Notes: generated from the sequence alone by a model not told the origin. Counted from the first letter of the stretch, positions 32,991-45,796 are shown. The stretch is DNA of 64,000 bases from Patellaria atrata CBS 101060 (GCA_010093705.1 MU006100.1:563468-627467), one strand, 5' to 3'. Made by a program: numbers and translations.

Positions 32991-34144
32991 AGAAAGATAT
33001 AACGTTTTCCGTAGAAAAGACTAGAACAATTTACGGAAGATCAACCGTCATGTAATGTGATAACGGAAGTGATAACTGACCTGGGAAGAGTTTTTTGAGT
33101 GCAAAATCAAACTATTTTATGCAATGTAGTACAGGCCGCGTTCGAATTAACCCCCTCCCGTCCTCTTCTGTTGCCTCCTTTGTTCTTGTTCTTTCATAAC
33201 TACTCGATTGGATTCATACCTAACTGTCGATTGCATCCCACAATCTCAAAATGCCTTTTTCTCCAGGATAAAGCTGCGCCTACGGTTGTTTACTTAGCCA
33301 TTTTAGTCTATCTTTTGCAACTTTGCTAACTTTTGCTTGTAGACCCGAAACTAGGGGTGGTATACATGCCGACATCCATCAATGGGAAGCTCAATGAGAG
33401 AGCGGAGATATTTGTCTTCAGTTTTCGGGATGGCTCACTCTTCTTTACATCCCGAACATCGAAGAGAATGTTGATGCCTCAAACATTCAAATTCCATCAG
33501 GGTAGAGCGCAACAGGCCACTCTTCAAAATCGTTACCGTTTTCAATCCCCTGAGAGCGCACATAAACGGGACAACACTACTGCCAACCACCCTTTCGGTC
33601 AAAATTCTTCTCAATAGTAGATCATACATGGAGGATCGTTCACACTTGGGGCTATAGTTCTAAGAACCCTAGGAAATGGCATTGGTTGATACTATCAAAC
33701 TCGCATCTCGGTCTAGACGCGCGAAACAAAAGATTATTTTTACTCTTACGTCAGAGCAACTGTATGGCTTCGAAGATAGCAATGGAAGACTCCATTCCAA
33801 GTACTCCATACTATAGAAGTATTCGGACGTTCCATTACTTACCTTATAACTCTATTGTTGGATAGAGAGCTCTTCGGCGAACTCTTTTAGGAAATTCGGC
33901 GATGCCAGTATCTGATTGGTCGGACACCGGCTCGGCTTAGCCCGCCCATGAATGTATACCAAACCTTTCGTCTGGATATTTCGTCTACTATTCACTGTAC
34001 TTCAAGTATTTATGGGCATGTATTTATATTTCCTTTCTCATTACCACTAATGTTCCACCAGTATTTGAGGAGGTTACAAAATCTTCTTTTTTGTTCAAAA
34101 GTGTTTAGTATTTTGAAGCGGAATTCCGTCGAACTCGCCATATT
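32991..34144. other. Region with possible gene relic, no intact gene
   Basis: Most of this stretch shows no feature. On the minus strand at about 33,490-33,610 one frame reads like protein (a run including ENGNDFEEWPVALYPDG) but is bounded by stops on both sides, and a second protein-like run follows it after a stop. It may be a worn exon of an unidentified gene. Confidence 0.35.
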
Positions 34145-35903
34145 TTGCTATATCTAATCCCCTTCGAGACCAAGATGAAATCGCCGAAGTTGCGTAAAAG
34201 ATCATATCGCATTTTCCGTCCTAGTAATACCCGAGATCCATGCACTGAGTTGAGGTTCTCACCGCCAGCTGATTCGGACGATCTTTATGACGCTCTTAGG
34301 AAGGAATATCCTGAGGGTAAATCCCATGACGTTCGAAAGCGGCTAGCAATTTTGACCCATATCAGGAATGAGAGTATGGAAGATCTTGCGAAGGGTTTAG
34401 TCTCGGATAAAGATGCAATATCCAGAAATATTAACGTCGAGGCCGAAAAGGAAAGGAGCTCCACGTCTATCTCAACCACGATCGATAATGTCTTTCACCC
34501 GAATACTGGAAGCCAGAACTTAGAATAAGACGCTTTACGACTATTTTCTGACGATATTCACGCAGCGAGTTCTGTACACTCCAAGATTAAAAGTTCAGTC
34601 TCTGAAATCACGAACTTGGGCGCGAGAAATTCCTTTCAAATTCCTACTAGTGCTGATGGCATCGTAAGCAATCAGAATACTGACCTTTTTACTAGACCTC
34701 AAATTCTGGTGCAGAAACCGTTGGTACCATCACGTGAAGAAAATCAATATCGAAAACTGTGAGCCAACCTCTAAGGCGGAAAACCTCGATTCACTCTCTA
34801 AGGCAGAAAGCCTCGGCCCAGGCTCCAGCACGCAAACCCTCAACCCAGCTTCATCAATTAGAAGGTCCCGAAACTGAAAAGTTACCCGAATGGATGCATC
34901 AAATGAGTAGTGTGTGGCGTGCTTCAGACCCTGCGCCAGGGGAATTACGTCGAAAGCGTCCCATGAACGCAGCTGAAAGAGCACAGTATCGGAAAAAACG
35001 TAAAACAGGCGCCTGTAATGAATGTAAGCGGAAGAAGATAAAGGTAATTTATATTCCCTCAATCAGTTCCTTGAGAGGACTATGGCCTAATTCCAATAGT
35101 GCAAGCATGAGTTCACCTTGGATCCTGAATCTGCATCGGAGCCCGGGTCCGTATCTACCATGGGGAATACGTCGAAGCCTAATTTGGCATCAGTACCTCG
35201 TCAGGAATCAGAAAGCGAACTTAGATCAGAGCAGCTATTTGGAGCATACCCTGAACCGGTTTTAGAGCACACACCGTCAAGCGATTTACCCTGCCGTAGT
35301 TCCCCCGGAGATTATCTCGCGGTTTCTCCAAGGTATCAAACCTCTACTTCTCCTGGAGTATCTTTTCCGGGACATATGGATTGGAACGGATGTGAATTCC
35401 TCAGTTTTCCCGAAGATTATACCCGCACTCGCGGAAGATATCCTCACGAAGAAGACTACGATGTGTCTGCTGTGAGTTTCTCTTCTACCACGATTCCCCC
35501 GGAAACCTATACTCTACCTCCTTCCAATTTCTTAAGCATCAGTCCCCAGCGATATGAGTTCTTTGACTATTTCCCCGACAACATACCGTGTTCGACTGGC
35601 CTCGTAACTCACTTGGAAAAGTTACCCCCACTAGCCTCTAAATCCCCCCCATCAACTTCCATGTCGAATTCACCAGCCGCCACTATATGTTCAGGAGCTA
35701 AGATACCTGGGGGAACTGCACCTGCGGAAGCTGGGAAACCTGCGAGAGCTGAAGCTGGGGGAGCTGCGATGCCCACGAGAGCTAAGGCTGCGAGATATGT
35801 GATGCCTACCGGTCCCGGGATCTTTGAAAGTGCCTCTATTCGTGGTCAGCTGAGCACAGAGATCGAAAAATTGGTAACTGCCACCAGAGCCCTCACTACG
35901 TAA
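34145..35903 (+). pseudogene. Broken fungal protein with Cys-rich basic motif
   Basis: A frame at 34145-34528 (ATG 34175, 118 aa, KSHDVRKRLAILTHIRNESM segment) ends at a TAA, after which the same frame continues protein-like to about 34,758. The sequence then reads on in other frames to the intact part at about 34,865-35,903. That part has an intron at 35044-35099 (GTAATT...AATAG), joining a Lys/Arg-rich CNECKRKKIK motif to a Cys-containing continuation, then a Pro/Ser-rich 268-residue exon to the stop at 35903. The PMNAAERAQYRKKRKTGAC start and paired Cys resemble a fungal family with a short zinc-binding-like, nuclear-looking basic module. I see no certain function. Either the gene has several unrecognised short introns or, more likely, it carries one stop and one or two frameshifts. 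Confidence 0.5.
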
Positions 35904-37639
35904 CCGAGTGGTCATGAAACTAGAAACTCCTAAAGTCGAACTTAATAAAACCATAGCGCCAAAATACAGCCAAAATGTCGTTATTCTAGGGTTACCGTAA
36001 TTCATGACGTTTGTACCGGATGCTTCCACCTGACATGTCGTTATAGACTGGACGAAGGAGGGGAATAGGATGGTAGCAGGATTAGGAATTTTCTCTACGA
36101 CCGAATTCTGAAACTTTCTGGGAAGCAAATTCCTCATCATATATACAGCAATCACTGATCCAATTCATTACTGGCTTGATAGGAGGTAACCTGACAGATG
36201 CAACTGCACTTAATCGATCGGGCGAGACGAGGGTTCTAAACTTGGACTTAAAGGTTTGTTTCCCGATGGAGATATTCCTATTTCCATGTTATGCACCAAA
36301 GTCACAGCGCTGGCAAGCGACCTATGATGAACAAGCTGCACATAGAATTGATATCCCATTACTCTTATGAAGAAGACTGGATGCTACAGAACAGGGACTG
36401 GTCAAATTGACGGCTGACTCAGATCCACGGAAACCAGCCCCGTCCCATTCAAATTTTCCAATGGACCTTCCCTATACTCTACCACCGTTGCGAACCCTCA
36501 ACCCACGAAACTCAACAGCCTGCGCATCAGAGATACCGCGCCCACGAACTTGCACTAGGACTTCGCGCACGGGGGCGATTGTTTCACTCTCTAAGCCACT
36601 CACATAAACATGTCTCTTTGTATCCACGTCTATGAGCGCAGTGTCTCCAAACTAAGAAACAGCAAGTTCATGACTTATGAAAGATTTCGCGGAGCTAATC
36701 TGGTCTCAAAGAATATCATATTCTAAGGGCAGGAAAAACAGATCCCATCGGGTGCAACTATTGCTCGCTCAACGCGAATATCAAGGGGTCGGAAAAGATA
36801 TACAGAGGCTAGATACAACCTTACCACACGACTCATCACAATAGAATCGCAGCAAAAACTATTGGAATCCAAAGGTAAGAAATCCTCCCCATTGGCCACC
36901 GCTTCAACAAAAGATGAACGTGGGGAAAATCAAGCCTCCAAAAAATCTAGGTATTTCAAGCTAGTTTAATATATCCTAAACTATCATACGAAGTTTTGAC
37001 CACAAACTAGGTCTAGCACATCGATTTGAGCTTGCCGAAAATTGCTGCCGAAGATAAAAACCTGGGTTTTGCTTGCCGATTAAAGTTTCTGACTTCAAGA
37101 ACTGGAATGCGAGTTGTTCTGAATGTCTTGATCTCTTATTAGGTTCTCATTCTAGATATTGCTTGACTCCAAGGGCTGCTTTTAAGGAAATATTTCGTCA
37201 TGTGAACTTGGTTTTACCGGCCAATATACAGTATGCTCCCGATCCTCCACCACCACAAACAAAGTCTCACTCCTCATACTAATTGCCCTTGAGGTTCTCT
37301 TTTATCGTATCCATTCAACCTATCGGTATACTAATGTGTACTTCCCTAGAAACCCTTTAATGTTAATGGGGTTGAAAACCGCTTGCAATCTCGACATCAT
37401 TGGGAGTAGATCCATTCTGCTCTTCCCATCCTTATTTGACACTATGAGCATACATTATGAGATATGAGCATCTTGCCACCTTCCGTGGACTCTCACTTGG
37501 CCTCGATTGATATAAAATCCACAGCTCAACCTCAAGGTATAAAATCGTAGTTGTCGCTCAGATTTCCAAGTCTTCCCGGCAGAAGAAACCGTCACGCAGC
37601 GCAGTTCGAGAATCGAGTTAAAGTTCACTTTCGGGCGAA
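35904..37639 (+). other. Probable decayed coding sequence, no intact gene
   Basis: Directly after the preceding gene's stop, the plus strand keeps long protein-like runs separated by single stops. One is at about 36,033-36,110 (a DWTKEGNRMVAGLGIFSTTE run) and another is 36,610-36,966 (119 codons with one internal stop). A further open frame lies at 37073-37282. The stop density is lower than expected for random sequence of this composition, suggesting a relic of one or more genes, possibly the old 3' part of the neighbouring broken gene. I cannot name it. The final 350 bases should include the promoter of the esterase pseudogene. Confidence 0.4.
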
Positions 37640-38574
37640 ATGCACTTCAGCAACCCTTCATTAGCAGCCTAGCTGTCCTCTCCACCCTCGTTCTCCCTGC
37701 CTTCACCGTCCAACTTGAATCTGTGTCCAACTGGGGCGCCAATCCAGCCAACATCCAAATGAACATCTACCTCCCTGATCATCTCGCTACCAGCCCTCCC
37801 GTCATCCTCGCTGTAACACGCCCCTCTCCTTTCTTCCTCCTAACTTAAAAAGCTAACCAAAGTCCTCAGATGCATCCCTGCGGCGGTAACGCACAGCAAT
37901 ACTTCCAAATGACGCGTCTCCCTTCCTACGCCGACCCCCTCGGCTTTAGCCTAATCTACCCGCAAACTCCCCACTTCAGCAACTGCTGGGACTGCTACGA
38001 CGCCAAAACCCTCCTTCGCAACGGCGGCGGTGACTCCACCGGCCTGGCCGCCATGGTCAACCACACCCTTGCCACCTACGACGGCGACCGAGCCCGCGTC
38101 TTCGTGACCGACTCCTCCGGCGCCGTGATGACCTCCGTCATGGCGTCCACGTACCCGGATCTCTTCGCGGCGGGATCCGCCTTCTCGAGCGTCCCGACCG
38201 GCTTCTGGAAGGGCGCGCCGCGGGCGACGCCCTTTAGTGCCGGCGTGTCGTGTTCGATGGACCGGAAGACGCTCTCGGGGCGCGAATGGGGAACCCTCGC
38301 CCATGCCGGGTACCCCGGGTACAATAGCACGAGGCCCCGCATGCAGATCTGGCATGGGCAACGTGGATACGCTGGTTGTGATTAAGAATCTGGCGGACCG
38401 GTTAGCGCAGTGGGCGGATGTGTTTAGGGTGCAGTGGACCCAGAATAGTACGGATACGCCGCTGGAAGGGTATACGGAGATGGTGTATGGAAACGGGTCT
38501 AGGTTGCTCGGGTATAGAGCCCAGGGCGTCGGACACATTGCGCCGTTTCAAGAGGAGAGTGTGTTGAGGTTTTA
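37640..38574 (+). pseudogene. Carbohydrate esterase family 1 (feruloyl/acetylxylan esterase type), two frameshifts
   Basis: Intact relatives are secreted esterases that remove acetyl or feruloyl groups from plant xylan. ATG 37640 starts MHFSN and then runs into a TAG at 37670. The frame shifted by two bases encodes a hydrophobic signal-like segment and mature protein up to the donor at 37813 (intron 37813-37869). The second exon starts MHPCGGNAQQYFQMT and includes NCWDCYDAKTLLRNGGGDS. A second break lies near 38,359: after MQIWHG one extra base moves the frame, and coding continues as NVDTLVVIKNLADRLAQW to the stop at 38572-38574. The nucleophile region reads VFVTDSSGAVMTSVM where a GxSxG motif is expected, so the first glycine is also lost. 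The gene is recently inactivated, because almost all the sequence still reads. Confidence 0.8.
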
Positions 38575-39128
38575 GGGGTTGAATCAGGTGAGCGATATGG
38601 TGGGTTGCCACGGTGGCAGGATGATGGTTTATTGTATCCGGTATCGAAACTGAAGTAACAGATATTTGATGGGAGCTTGGGGGGAGGTTGTTCCCTCACA
38701 TCTCTCACAAAATCCTCGCTCGCGGCTTGTGGTCACCTCGTGTTAATATACCCCAGCTTTGCTGCTATCCTCCACTTGTGGCACTTTGCGTCTCTTAACT
38801 TTATCCCAACCCGGACGTAACACACTTGGAACAGTAACCCAGTCTCAGAGCGCTCTTCATTCCTCCTAATACGGCGGGCGTGCTCAATCCTCGTTTTTCA
38901 CATCCATCATCACTTTTGGGACTTGTGTTGGTTGAAATGTGCTGTCTTTTGAATTGGTATGATGTTGATACGGAGAAATGTGCGGCTAGTCCGTCTTCAG
39001 CACATACAACTCGCGAGAGAAGTTGTTAACTTGTCTAAATCAGCCCGATATAAACGTGGATCTACAATCGAAACAATAGGTATAATATCCTATTCGATTA
39101 GCTCTCAACTACATATACTGTACTTCCA
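38575..39128. other. Convergent intergenic region
   Basis: Between the 3' ends of the esterase pseudogene and the GH26 gene. No ORF or repeat that I can support. Confidence 0.4.
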
Positions 39129-40766
39129 TCATAACCTCCAACCCCTCGGATGTCTCTTCCTCAGCGTCCTATTCCCCTTCAACGTCTCCCACCCCTGGAT
39201 CTCATCCAGCGTGAGCACATACTCACTCTCGTAAATCTACCAACGGTTAGTAAACCCGACCACATCCAATCGACCATTTAGAAGTATTTACTCACCTTTT
39301 TCAGGACTTCGATAGAGTTCCACTCCGCATTATTGATAAACGTGTCTCCCCAAACAGCAAACCACAGCCAGTGCGTCTCATACGCCTGCAGCAAATCGGG
39401 ATCAGGCGCTGCGCCGACCTCGGTAGCCGCGATGAGCTTCTTGTCTTTCCCGAGCTCGACTAGTTGGTTGTACTGCGTTGACATGGGCTATAGCAAACAT
39501 CAGCACCAGATCGAAGGCCTCCAATAACGACTTTCCAGCTATTTTGAAATCACACTTACACCATGACCCTGCGCATATACATCCGCGCTCAAAATATCCA
39601 CCGTCTCGTCCCCGGGATACCAGTCCGGCAACACCGAATTCCACACCCAAACCAGGTTATTAAGCCGATGGTAGTCCGTCAATCTCTCATACAGAATCCC
39701 CCACAGTTTCTTCGCTGGCTCCGCTCCTTTAGCGCCCCACCAGAACCAGCCTCCCTCGGCCTCGTGCAGCGGCCTGAACAGAACCGGGATATCTGCGTCC
39801 TGGAGACGCTTGAGCTGGACGGCGATGGCGTCGATGTCCCGGATCAGGAGCGTGTAGTTCGCGTTGGTCGTGTCGGCGAGTGCGGCTGCGATATCGAAGT
39901 CCGTGGCGCGGGTGTAGAAACCGCTCCACCAGGGGTTCTCCTCCGTGTCGTAGAGGCCCGTTGGGGCATTCCAGTGCCAGAGGACGGAGATGATACCGCC
40001 TTTCTTTGCGTGGCTGATGGCGTCTTCGATGGCGGTGGAGGTGGTGCCGTGCTCCACGCGCGAGGGTGAATAATCCATCAGATCGACGGAAACCAGGGCG
40101 GGAGTCTTTCCGACTCTTTCGGCGATCCAGTTGGCCCAGGAGAGATCTTGCTGGCCGGAAAGGATCTTCTCGCCGTAGATCGAGATGAGGTAGCGGTAGA
40201 GCGCAACTGTTTTTGAGCTGGCTTTGGAATTGACGAGAGACGAGCTGATACTGTGAGGTGCGCGAGGCGGAGACGGCGTCAAGGTGATCGAGTCGATGAG
40301 ATACCATCCCCAGTTACTGACGATGTCCAGTGTGTTTGCTCCCTCGTTTAGCAGAACCTGGCCAGCGGAAACGTCGGTGAAGGCGTCGGTGGCTGGGAAG
40401 TACACTTCGCTGCTTGCGCCGCCGTTGACGACTACATATGTTCGTTTCTCCCCGTAGATACCAGCGTAGCGGATCGACAGATCGTAAAGCTTTACGCTAT
40501 CGCTTGAGACGGTGAAGGTGATTTTGTCAGCGGACTCGTCGAAACCCGTGGCATATCCAGTTCCTGTAAAATAAGTCAGAATCGGACCATCCATAAAAAC
40601 GACTACAGATCGTTTTGGCACAATGCATCGTACCAGAGTAGCCGGCGACTGCCGTATCCACGGTGGTCCCACTTGGAGTAGCATCTTCTGCTTCGAGAGT
40701 TATCTTCTGTGCTGCAACGATCGCTGCGAAACAGCTAAGAGCAATCTTGAGCCTTGAAACTAGCAT
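39129..40766 (-). CDS. Secreted endo-1,4-beta-mannanase, CBM35 + GH26
   Basis: Predicted to cut the beta-1,4-mannan backbone of plant hemicellulose outside the cell. Exons on the minus strand are 40766-40634, 40563-39560, 39487-39296 and 39236-39129, giving 478 aa; introns of 59-72 bp all keep the frame. MLVSRLKIALSCFAAIVAAQ is a clear signal peptide. Residues about 25-145 form a CBM35-type beta-sandwich (EAEDA start, SNWGWYLIDSITL end). The GH26 barrel follows, with the acid/base glutamate in FRPLHEAEGGWFWWG and the nucleophile glutamate in AATEVG, encoded across separate exons. A WHWN motif near ISVLWHWNAPTG is also typical. The gene looks intact, unlike the esterase pseudogene next to it, and both would act on plant cell walls. 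Confidence 0.92.
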
Positions 40767-43700
40767 TTTTGTCAGTCGCCTCAAACGAAACTATCACTGA
40801 TACGACTACAGAGGTACTGACGACGAGAAAAGCAGCTATATATGAATTGAAGAAACAATGACTCGCGACATGGTAGAGAGATATAAAATGTAAGGGCGTG
40901 TCCCTAATATTTGCTCAATTAGACTACGGAAGAATTGAAGTATAGTGTGAAGAATAGATTATCCCAAGCACTTAAAAGTTGAGATCTTGGGTAGAGCCGC
41001 ATTCAAAACCTGGTGTAAGGTGGCCAGAAGAAGCTCTTACCCTTGTTCTAGCCCTCCAACTAGAGAGCGGAATAAGCTTTCCGCAACAGAGGCCCGCCGT
41101 AACGCCGGCTTTATTTAAATTCAACATTGTCTATAACATGCTTAAATGATGGAATCTAAAAACACTGGGAATTTTTCTTGAAAATCTGTCGCGGCGGAAA
41201 CCCTTCACCATGATACCTTTATGATAACTATATCAGTAGGAAATATGACCTTAACAGACAGATTTTCTGATAGAATGCATCGCCCATCCCTATAGCGACT
41301 GAAAGTTGGAGAGATACCTAAAACGAGGGAGTAAGCTTTGCGTTAGATTTGGTTTTAGGGAGCCTGAGATGTTTGCACATCCAGCGTTAAGAGAACGTTT
41401 TACTGGCTCTATAAGGTAGAACTATCGAAAATAGTTTATGCAATAGATCGTAGTTTCTTCATAGAGTTAAGATATTGATACTACGTTGAATGCGGAATTC
41501 ATCTACTTGATCTTGATCTTAGACCATAACTCATACGGAAGAAAACTGCAACTTGACCTTCGACTCTAGTAATACATGTAACCTTGAGCTATGACGTCTG
41601 TAATGTGAGATTGTCGATCCTGCTGTATCCCCTGGCCCCTGTCTACCTATATAGTAGATCCGTCTACCAGGTGATGTAGTACCCGACTGTGCTCGGACGA
41701 TGTAAAAACTAAATAAACGTGGGAAGGAGGGGAGTGAGTATTCTTGGCAATAGAGAGAGAGATATCACATCCGAATGATCGATGCCCCCACCCTTCACTA
41801 GACCGCAGATCATGGGGGTTTTACTCTTTTACTCATTATCATTAACCTAACGACGTCACGAAGGAGCGATTTTGCGCTGATCGAAATGTTGCGCTCGAAA
41901 TGAATACTAGAATCGACTGATAAATAACAGCTGCGAAGAGATGCATGTTCTTACTTTTGAGCGGCGGACTGGCTAGCTAGGTGAAGGATACTGCCGAAGA
42001 GTATTGACAAGCACTGCTTCGGACCCCGAGCAAACAGAGATGACTGAAGATGCTAAAGAAAGTATTTTGAGGAAAACTGTAGTGAGTGTTTGTACCTGAG
42101 CAGTCGGTTCGTTATTCAGGTCTGGAGAGAGTAATAGAGTGGGCAAACGATGTGCATTTCAATATTATCCGAACAACGGAAATTGCCGTACTTGTACGGT
42201 ACGTCAAGCTTGTGCCATGTGATATTTGACAATGTGCTCGATTCCCTTTGGATCCGTTGATATACGAAAGGTAACTTGCTCAATTTGAGATGCCGTCGCG
42301 TAGTCGGCACTCCCGATGAAGCTGTACAGTGCTTCTAGAGAACCGATCGGTATGAGATCGAGAATGCAAAGAGTGTTAAGACCTGTCCACGGTCACGCAG
42401 GTTCCTGCATGTCGAATCTAAAACTTACCCAATAGAAAGGTTTAAGAATCAGAGAATCAGAGAAAAACATAGAGCATAATTGTAACTTGCATGACAGGCT
42501 CCATCAGTCTTAACTCCAGGTCGACGGTCATACCTCGAGGGTTACCATACCGCAGGAGAAACTGACAGAAAATCATAGTAAAGGTTGGCTTACTAATCTT
42601 GCTGGATGCCGCGGCTTTTCGGCCTGTTCACCTCATGGGGACATGGTCATTCAAATAGCTGTATCCAGGACAAAGGTAAGTCAAGGAGGGCCTCACAATC
42701 TTACAGGAACGCATGGAACTCAATCAATTGCTGTCTCCAGGGTAAGCAGAGACCTTCTCGACCTCAAGTCTAGAGTCAGAGTAGCTGAGAAACGGGAGCA
42801 GCCATGTCTGTTTGAGCAGGAGATGATGATATAGAATGGTCGAAGCGGATATGTCGTCTTTGACGCCTCTCGGACAACATTTGGAAGTGGCAAGAGCGCG
42901 ACAAGTTATCGATCTCGAGGAGGGGTGCTGGTATGTACGCATAGGTCATGGCGCCGTGATTTTGAGCTCTTTCCATGTTCGCCTAAGATAACCGTTGGTG
43001 ATCGAATTTCAAGGGCCATGGAACTCGGCCGGTCGATAGAGCAGTGTTTTTCCAAATGTCCATATAATCGTGCTTGCCACTTGAGGCAGGACAGTTGCCT
43101 GTATCCATGGATGGAAGGCGTGACCGGTGCAAGGGGGGAAACCGTGCGGAGAAGAAAGGAAGATGAGCATGATGAGAGGGAAGTCCTGGAAGCGCAAGGT
43201 CCGATAACGATTTTGCGCTCTTGGTATTCTTGGGACTCTTGGCGGTTGCTGGCCTTCCTTGAAGTTCCAAGGGTTCCTTCCTCTCTTGAAGGGCAGGAAG
43301 TCGCTGCGAGATAGTTTCCGCCTTGTTGCCTTCCATGAATAGTTTAGCCTGATAGAGCTCTTAATAAACATTTACTGCTTTTACCATCATCTCCCTCAGC
43401 CGCCGCTCTATACACCCCTCACATACTCTATCTTTCCCACCGGCGCTTCAACGTCGGCCAAGCTGGGTGCATATCTATCGTCAGGGCATGATTCGCCATT
43501 CTATTCATGCTCATTCGTTTCTCTCCGATCTTCTATGCCGTTCGTACATTGTACCTGCCGTGTTACCAAGGGCCATCTTGGATGCTGTGCAGCACCGATA
43601 GGTAAAGCCCTGCAACGGGACCTACCTCGTTGGGTAGAGTCTCGTCCGACAGGAACACAAGATGGCAAGAAAATATCAGAAACATCCTTGCCTTCTGGTC

Positions 43701-43904
43701 GCCTAAGCTTTGATATCACTGCATCATAGCTCCCCGCATCTCAGTTCGTTCACAGTTCACAGACCGCGGCAGTACAGTTTCCAGGTGCAAGAATCCAGGC
43801 TCGTTCGTATCCTGACTATCAGCTTACTCTATTGCCTCATTGATGCTGGTTGTAATGTACTTTGGGAATTGGCTGCTGAAGATCCCTTCCCGGTCTCGAG
43901 GGAA
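40767..43904. other. About 3.1 kb without a recognisable gene
   Basis: Short open frames exist on both strands (42116-42310 minus, 42643-42834 plus, 42925-43314 plus, 42983-43371 minus, 43501-43719 minus), but they overlap each other and have no motif, splice context or consistent composition. The left part is AT-richer. I see no transposon ends or tandem repeats. It includes the promoter of the GH26 gene on the left and of the aminopeptidase gene on the right. Confidence 0.45.
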
Positions 43905-43912
43905 TATAAAAA
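43905..43912 (+). promoter_or_regulatory. TATA box of the aminopeptidase gene
   Basis: TATAAAAA lies 65 bases before the start codon at 43970, followed by a pyrimidine-rich stretch (CTCCCTTGCTCATTCCCAC) just upstream of the ATG, a usual fungal transcription-start context. Confidence 0.65.
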
Positions 43913-43969
43913 GAGCAGGCCTGTCTCCCTTGCTCATTCCCACTTTACACTTTTTCGAGCATTCTCAAC

Positions 43970-45719
43970 ATGAAGTTTCTCGCAGTATCCGCTGCCGTTG
44001 CCGCTCTGGCCTCGGTGGCTTCGGCTAACACTCCGTTTGACGCTCACCACAAGGCTCCTACAGCTCCAATTGAGGCTCGGCAATTCCATTCCTTCCCCAA
44101 GAACTGGAGGCCGAAGTTTCCACCTCTTCCCCGCCTTCCGTGGCACAAGCGTCCTGGTCACGGCCCGAGATCTAAGCCTCTCGTGAGGTCGGTACGTTGT
44201 TTTCCAGTCTTTGAGCAGTTCATAGCACTTTGACGGGTCCGATTGACATCCAGCGTTGCTATGGACGTCCATTGATGATTGCACTCCGTAGTTACCAACC
44301 GATTGCTGACATAATGAATAGGACAAGCTTCAATCCACCATCAAGGCTAAGAACCTGCTTGAGCATGCTGAAAACTTGCAAGCAATCGCATACGCGACGA
44401 CTGCACGCAATCGCGTGTTCGGTAGTCCGGGCCACAACTTCACCGCCCTGTACATCTACGAACTCCTATCCGAGCTCGATGAGTACTACACAGTCTCATA
44501 TCAGCCATTCGTAGAGCTCTGGTCCGGCGGTGGTGCTGACGTGATTGTCGAGGGCACTGAACTGACATCCGTTTCGATGTTCACCTACTCGCCAAACGGT
44601 GAAGTAGAGGCGCCGATTGTGCAGGTTGCTAACCTTGGCTGTGAGGCGGCTGATTATCCCGCTGAGGTTGAGGGAGCTATTGCTCTCATTTCCCGTGGTA
44701 CCTGTGAGTTTGGTCTCAAAACCGCGCTTGCTGGTAGTGCCGGTGCAGTTGGTGCCATTATCTACAACAACGTCGAGGGTCCAATTGCAGGTGGTACCTT
44801 GGCCACCCCTACCCGACCGGAGGGTCCCTATCCTCCCGTCGCAGGTATCAGCGGCACTGAGGGTGCTGCAATCATCGAACAACTGGCTGCAGGTCCAGTG
44901 TCCGCTATTCTCGACGTCGAGGCTCTATCAGAAAACCGTACGACCATGAACGTGATCGCCCAGACCAAGGGTGGCGATCAAAATAACGTTATCATGGTTG
45001 GTGCTCACGCCGACTCCGTCAACGCCGGTCCCGGTATCAACGACGACGGTTCCGGTACCGTCGGTATCCTCGAAGTCGCCCTCCAACTGGCCAAGTTCAA
45101 GACCAAGAACGCCGTCCGCTTCGGTTTCTGGAGTGCCGAAGAATTCGGCCTGCTAGGATCAGAATACTACGTCTCCCAACTGTCAGAGGCGGAGAAAGAC
45201 AAGATCAGACTGTATCTCAACTTCGACATGATCGCCTCACCAAACTACATCTACTCCATCTACGACGGCGACGGCGACGCATTCAACATCACCGGTCCCC
45301 CTGGCTCCGCAGAAGCCGAGGCCCACTTCGAAGCCTTCTACGAAAGCAAGCGTCTCCCCCACCAGCCCACCGCTTTTGACGGCCGCTCCGACTACGGTCC
45401 CTTCCTCGACGCAGGCATCGCCGCCGGCGGCATCTTCACCGGTGCCGAACAGGTCAAGACTGAAGAGGAGGCGGCACTTTACGGTGGCGAGGCAGGCGTC
45501 GCGTACGATATCAATTACCATCAAGCGGGCGATACCGTCGATAACCTCAATATGGACGCTTTCGTCACCAACACCAAGGCCATCGCCGACTCCGTTGCTT
45601 TCTACGGCAGGAGTTTCTCTAGCTTGCCGGCCAAGGCGAAGAGGGTTAAGCGCTCCGTACCGCTCGTTGTGGGAAGGCATGCTGGGTGCCACCATGAGCA
45701 TGTGGATTTGGCTGTGTAA
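43970..45719 (+). CDS. Secreted/vacuolar M28 aminopeptidase with PA domain (LAP2/aminopeptidase Y type)
   Basis: A zinc exopeptidase that removes N-terminal residues from peptides. Exons 43970-44191 and 44322-45719 give 539 aa; the 130-bp intron keeps the frame and joins to DKLQSTIKAKNLLEHAENLQ. MKFLAVSAAVAALASVASA is a clear signal peptide, followed by a basic Pro-rich propeptide (about 20-74). A protease-associated domain spans about 185-265 (NLGCEAADYP, SRGTCEFGLK). The M28 catalytic domain carries the expected metal ligands in order: GAHADSV (His, Asp), NDDGSGT (Asp), SAEEFGLLGS (catalytic Glu and ligand Glu), NFDMIASPN (Asp) and NYHQAGDT (His). A C-terminal tail with a dibasic site and HAGCHHEHVDL follows. 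The gene has its own TATA box. Secreted versus vacuolar cannot be settled from sequence. Confidence 0.93.
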
Positions 45720-45796
45720 TCTGATAGATGGTTGTGTAGTAGAAGTGGGTGGGTGTTGATGCAATTCAAATACGTAGATTTAGTCGAAGATGAAAA

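Noticed and set aside
37951-38538. 195-codon minus-strand ORF opposite the CE1 pseudogene
   Set aside because: Shadow in a GC-rich gene; Gly/Val/Ala/Arg-rich and no motif.
43009-43371. 120-codon ORFs on both strands around 43 kb
   Set aside because: Overlapping frames on opposite strands with no recognisable domain; Arg/Pro/Glu composition consistent with chance.
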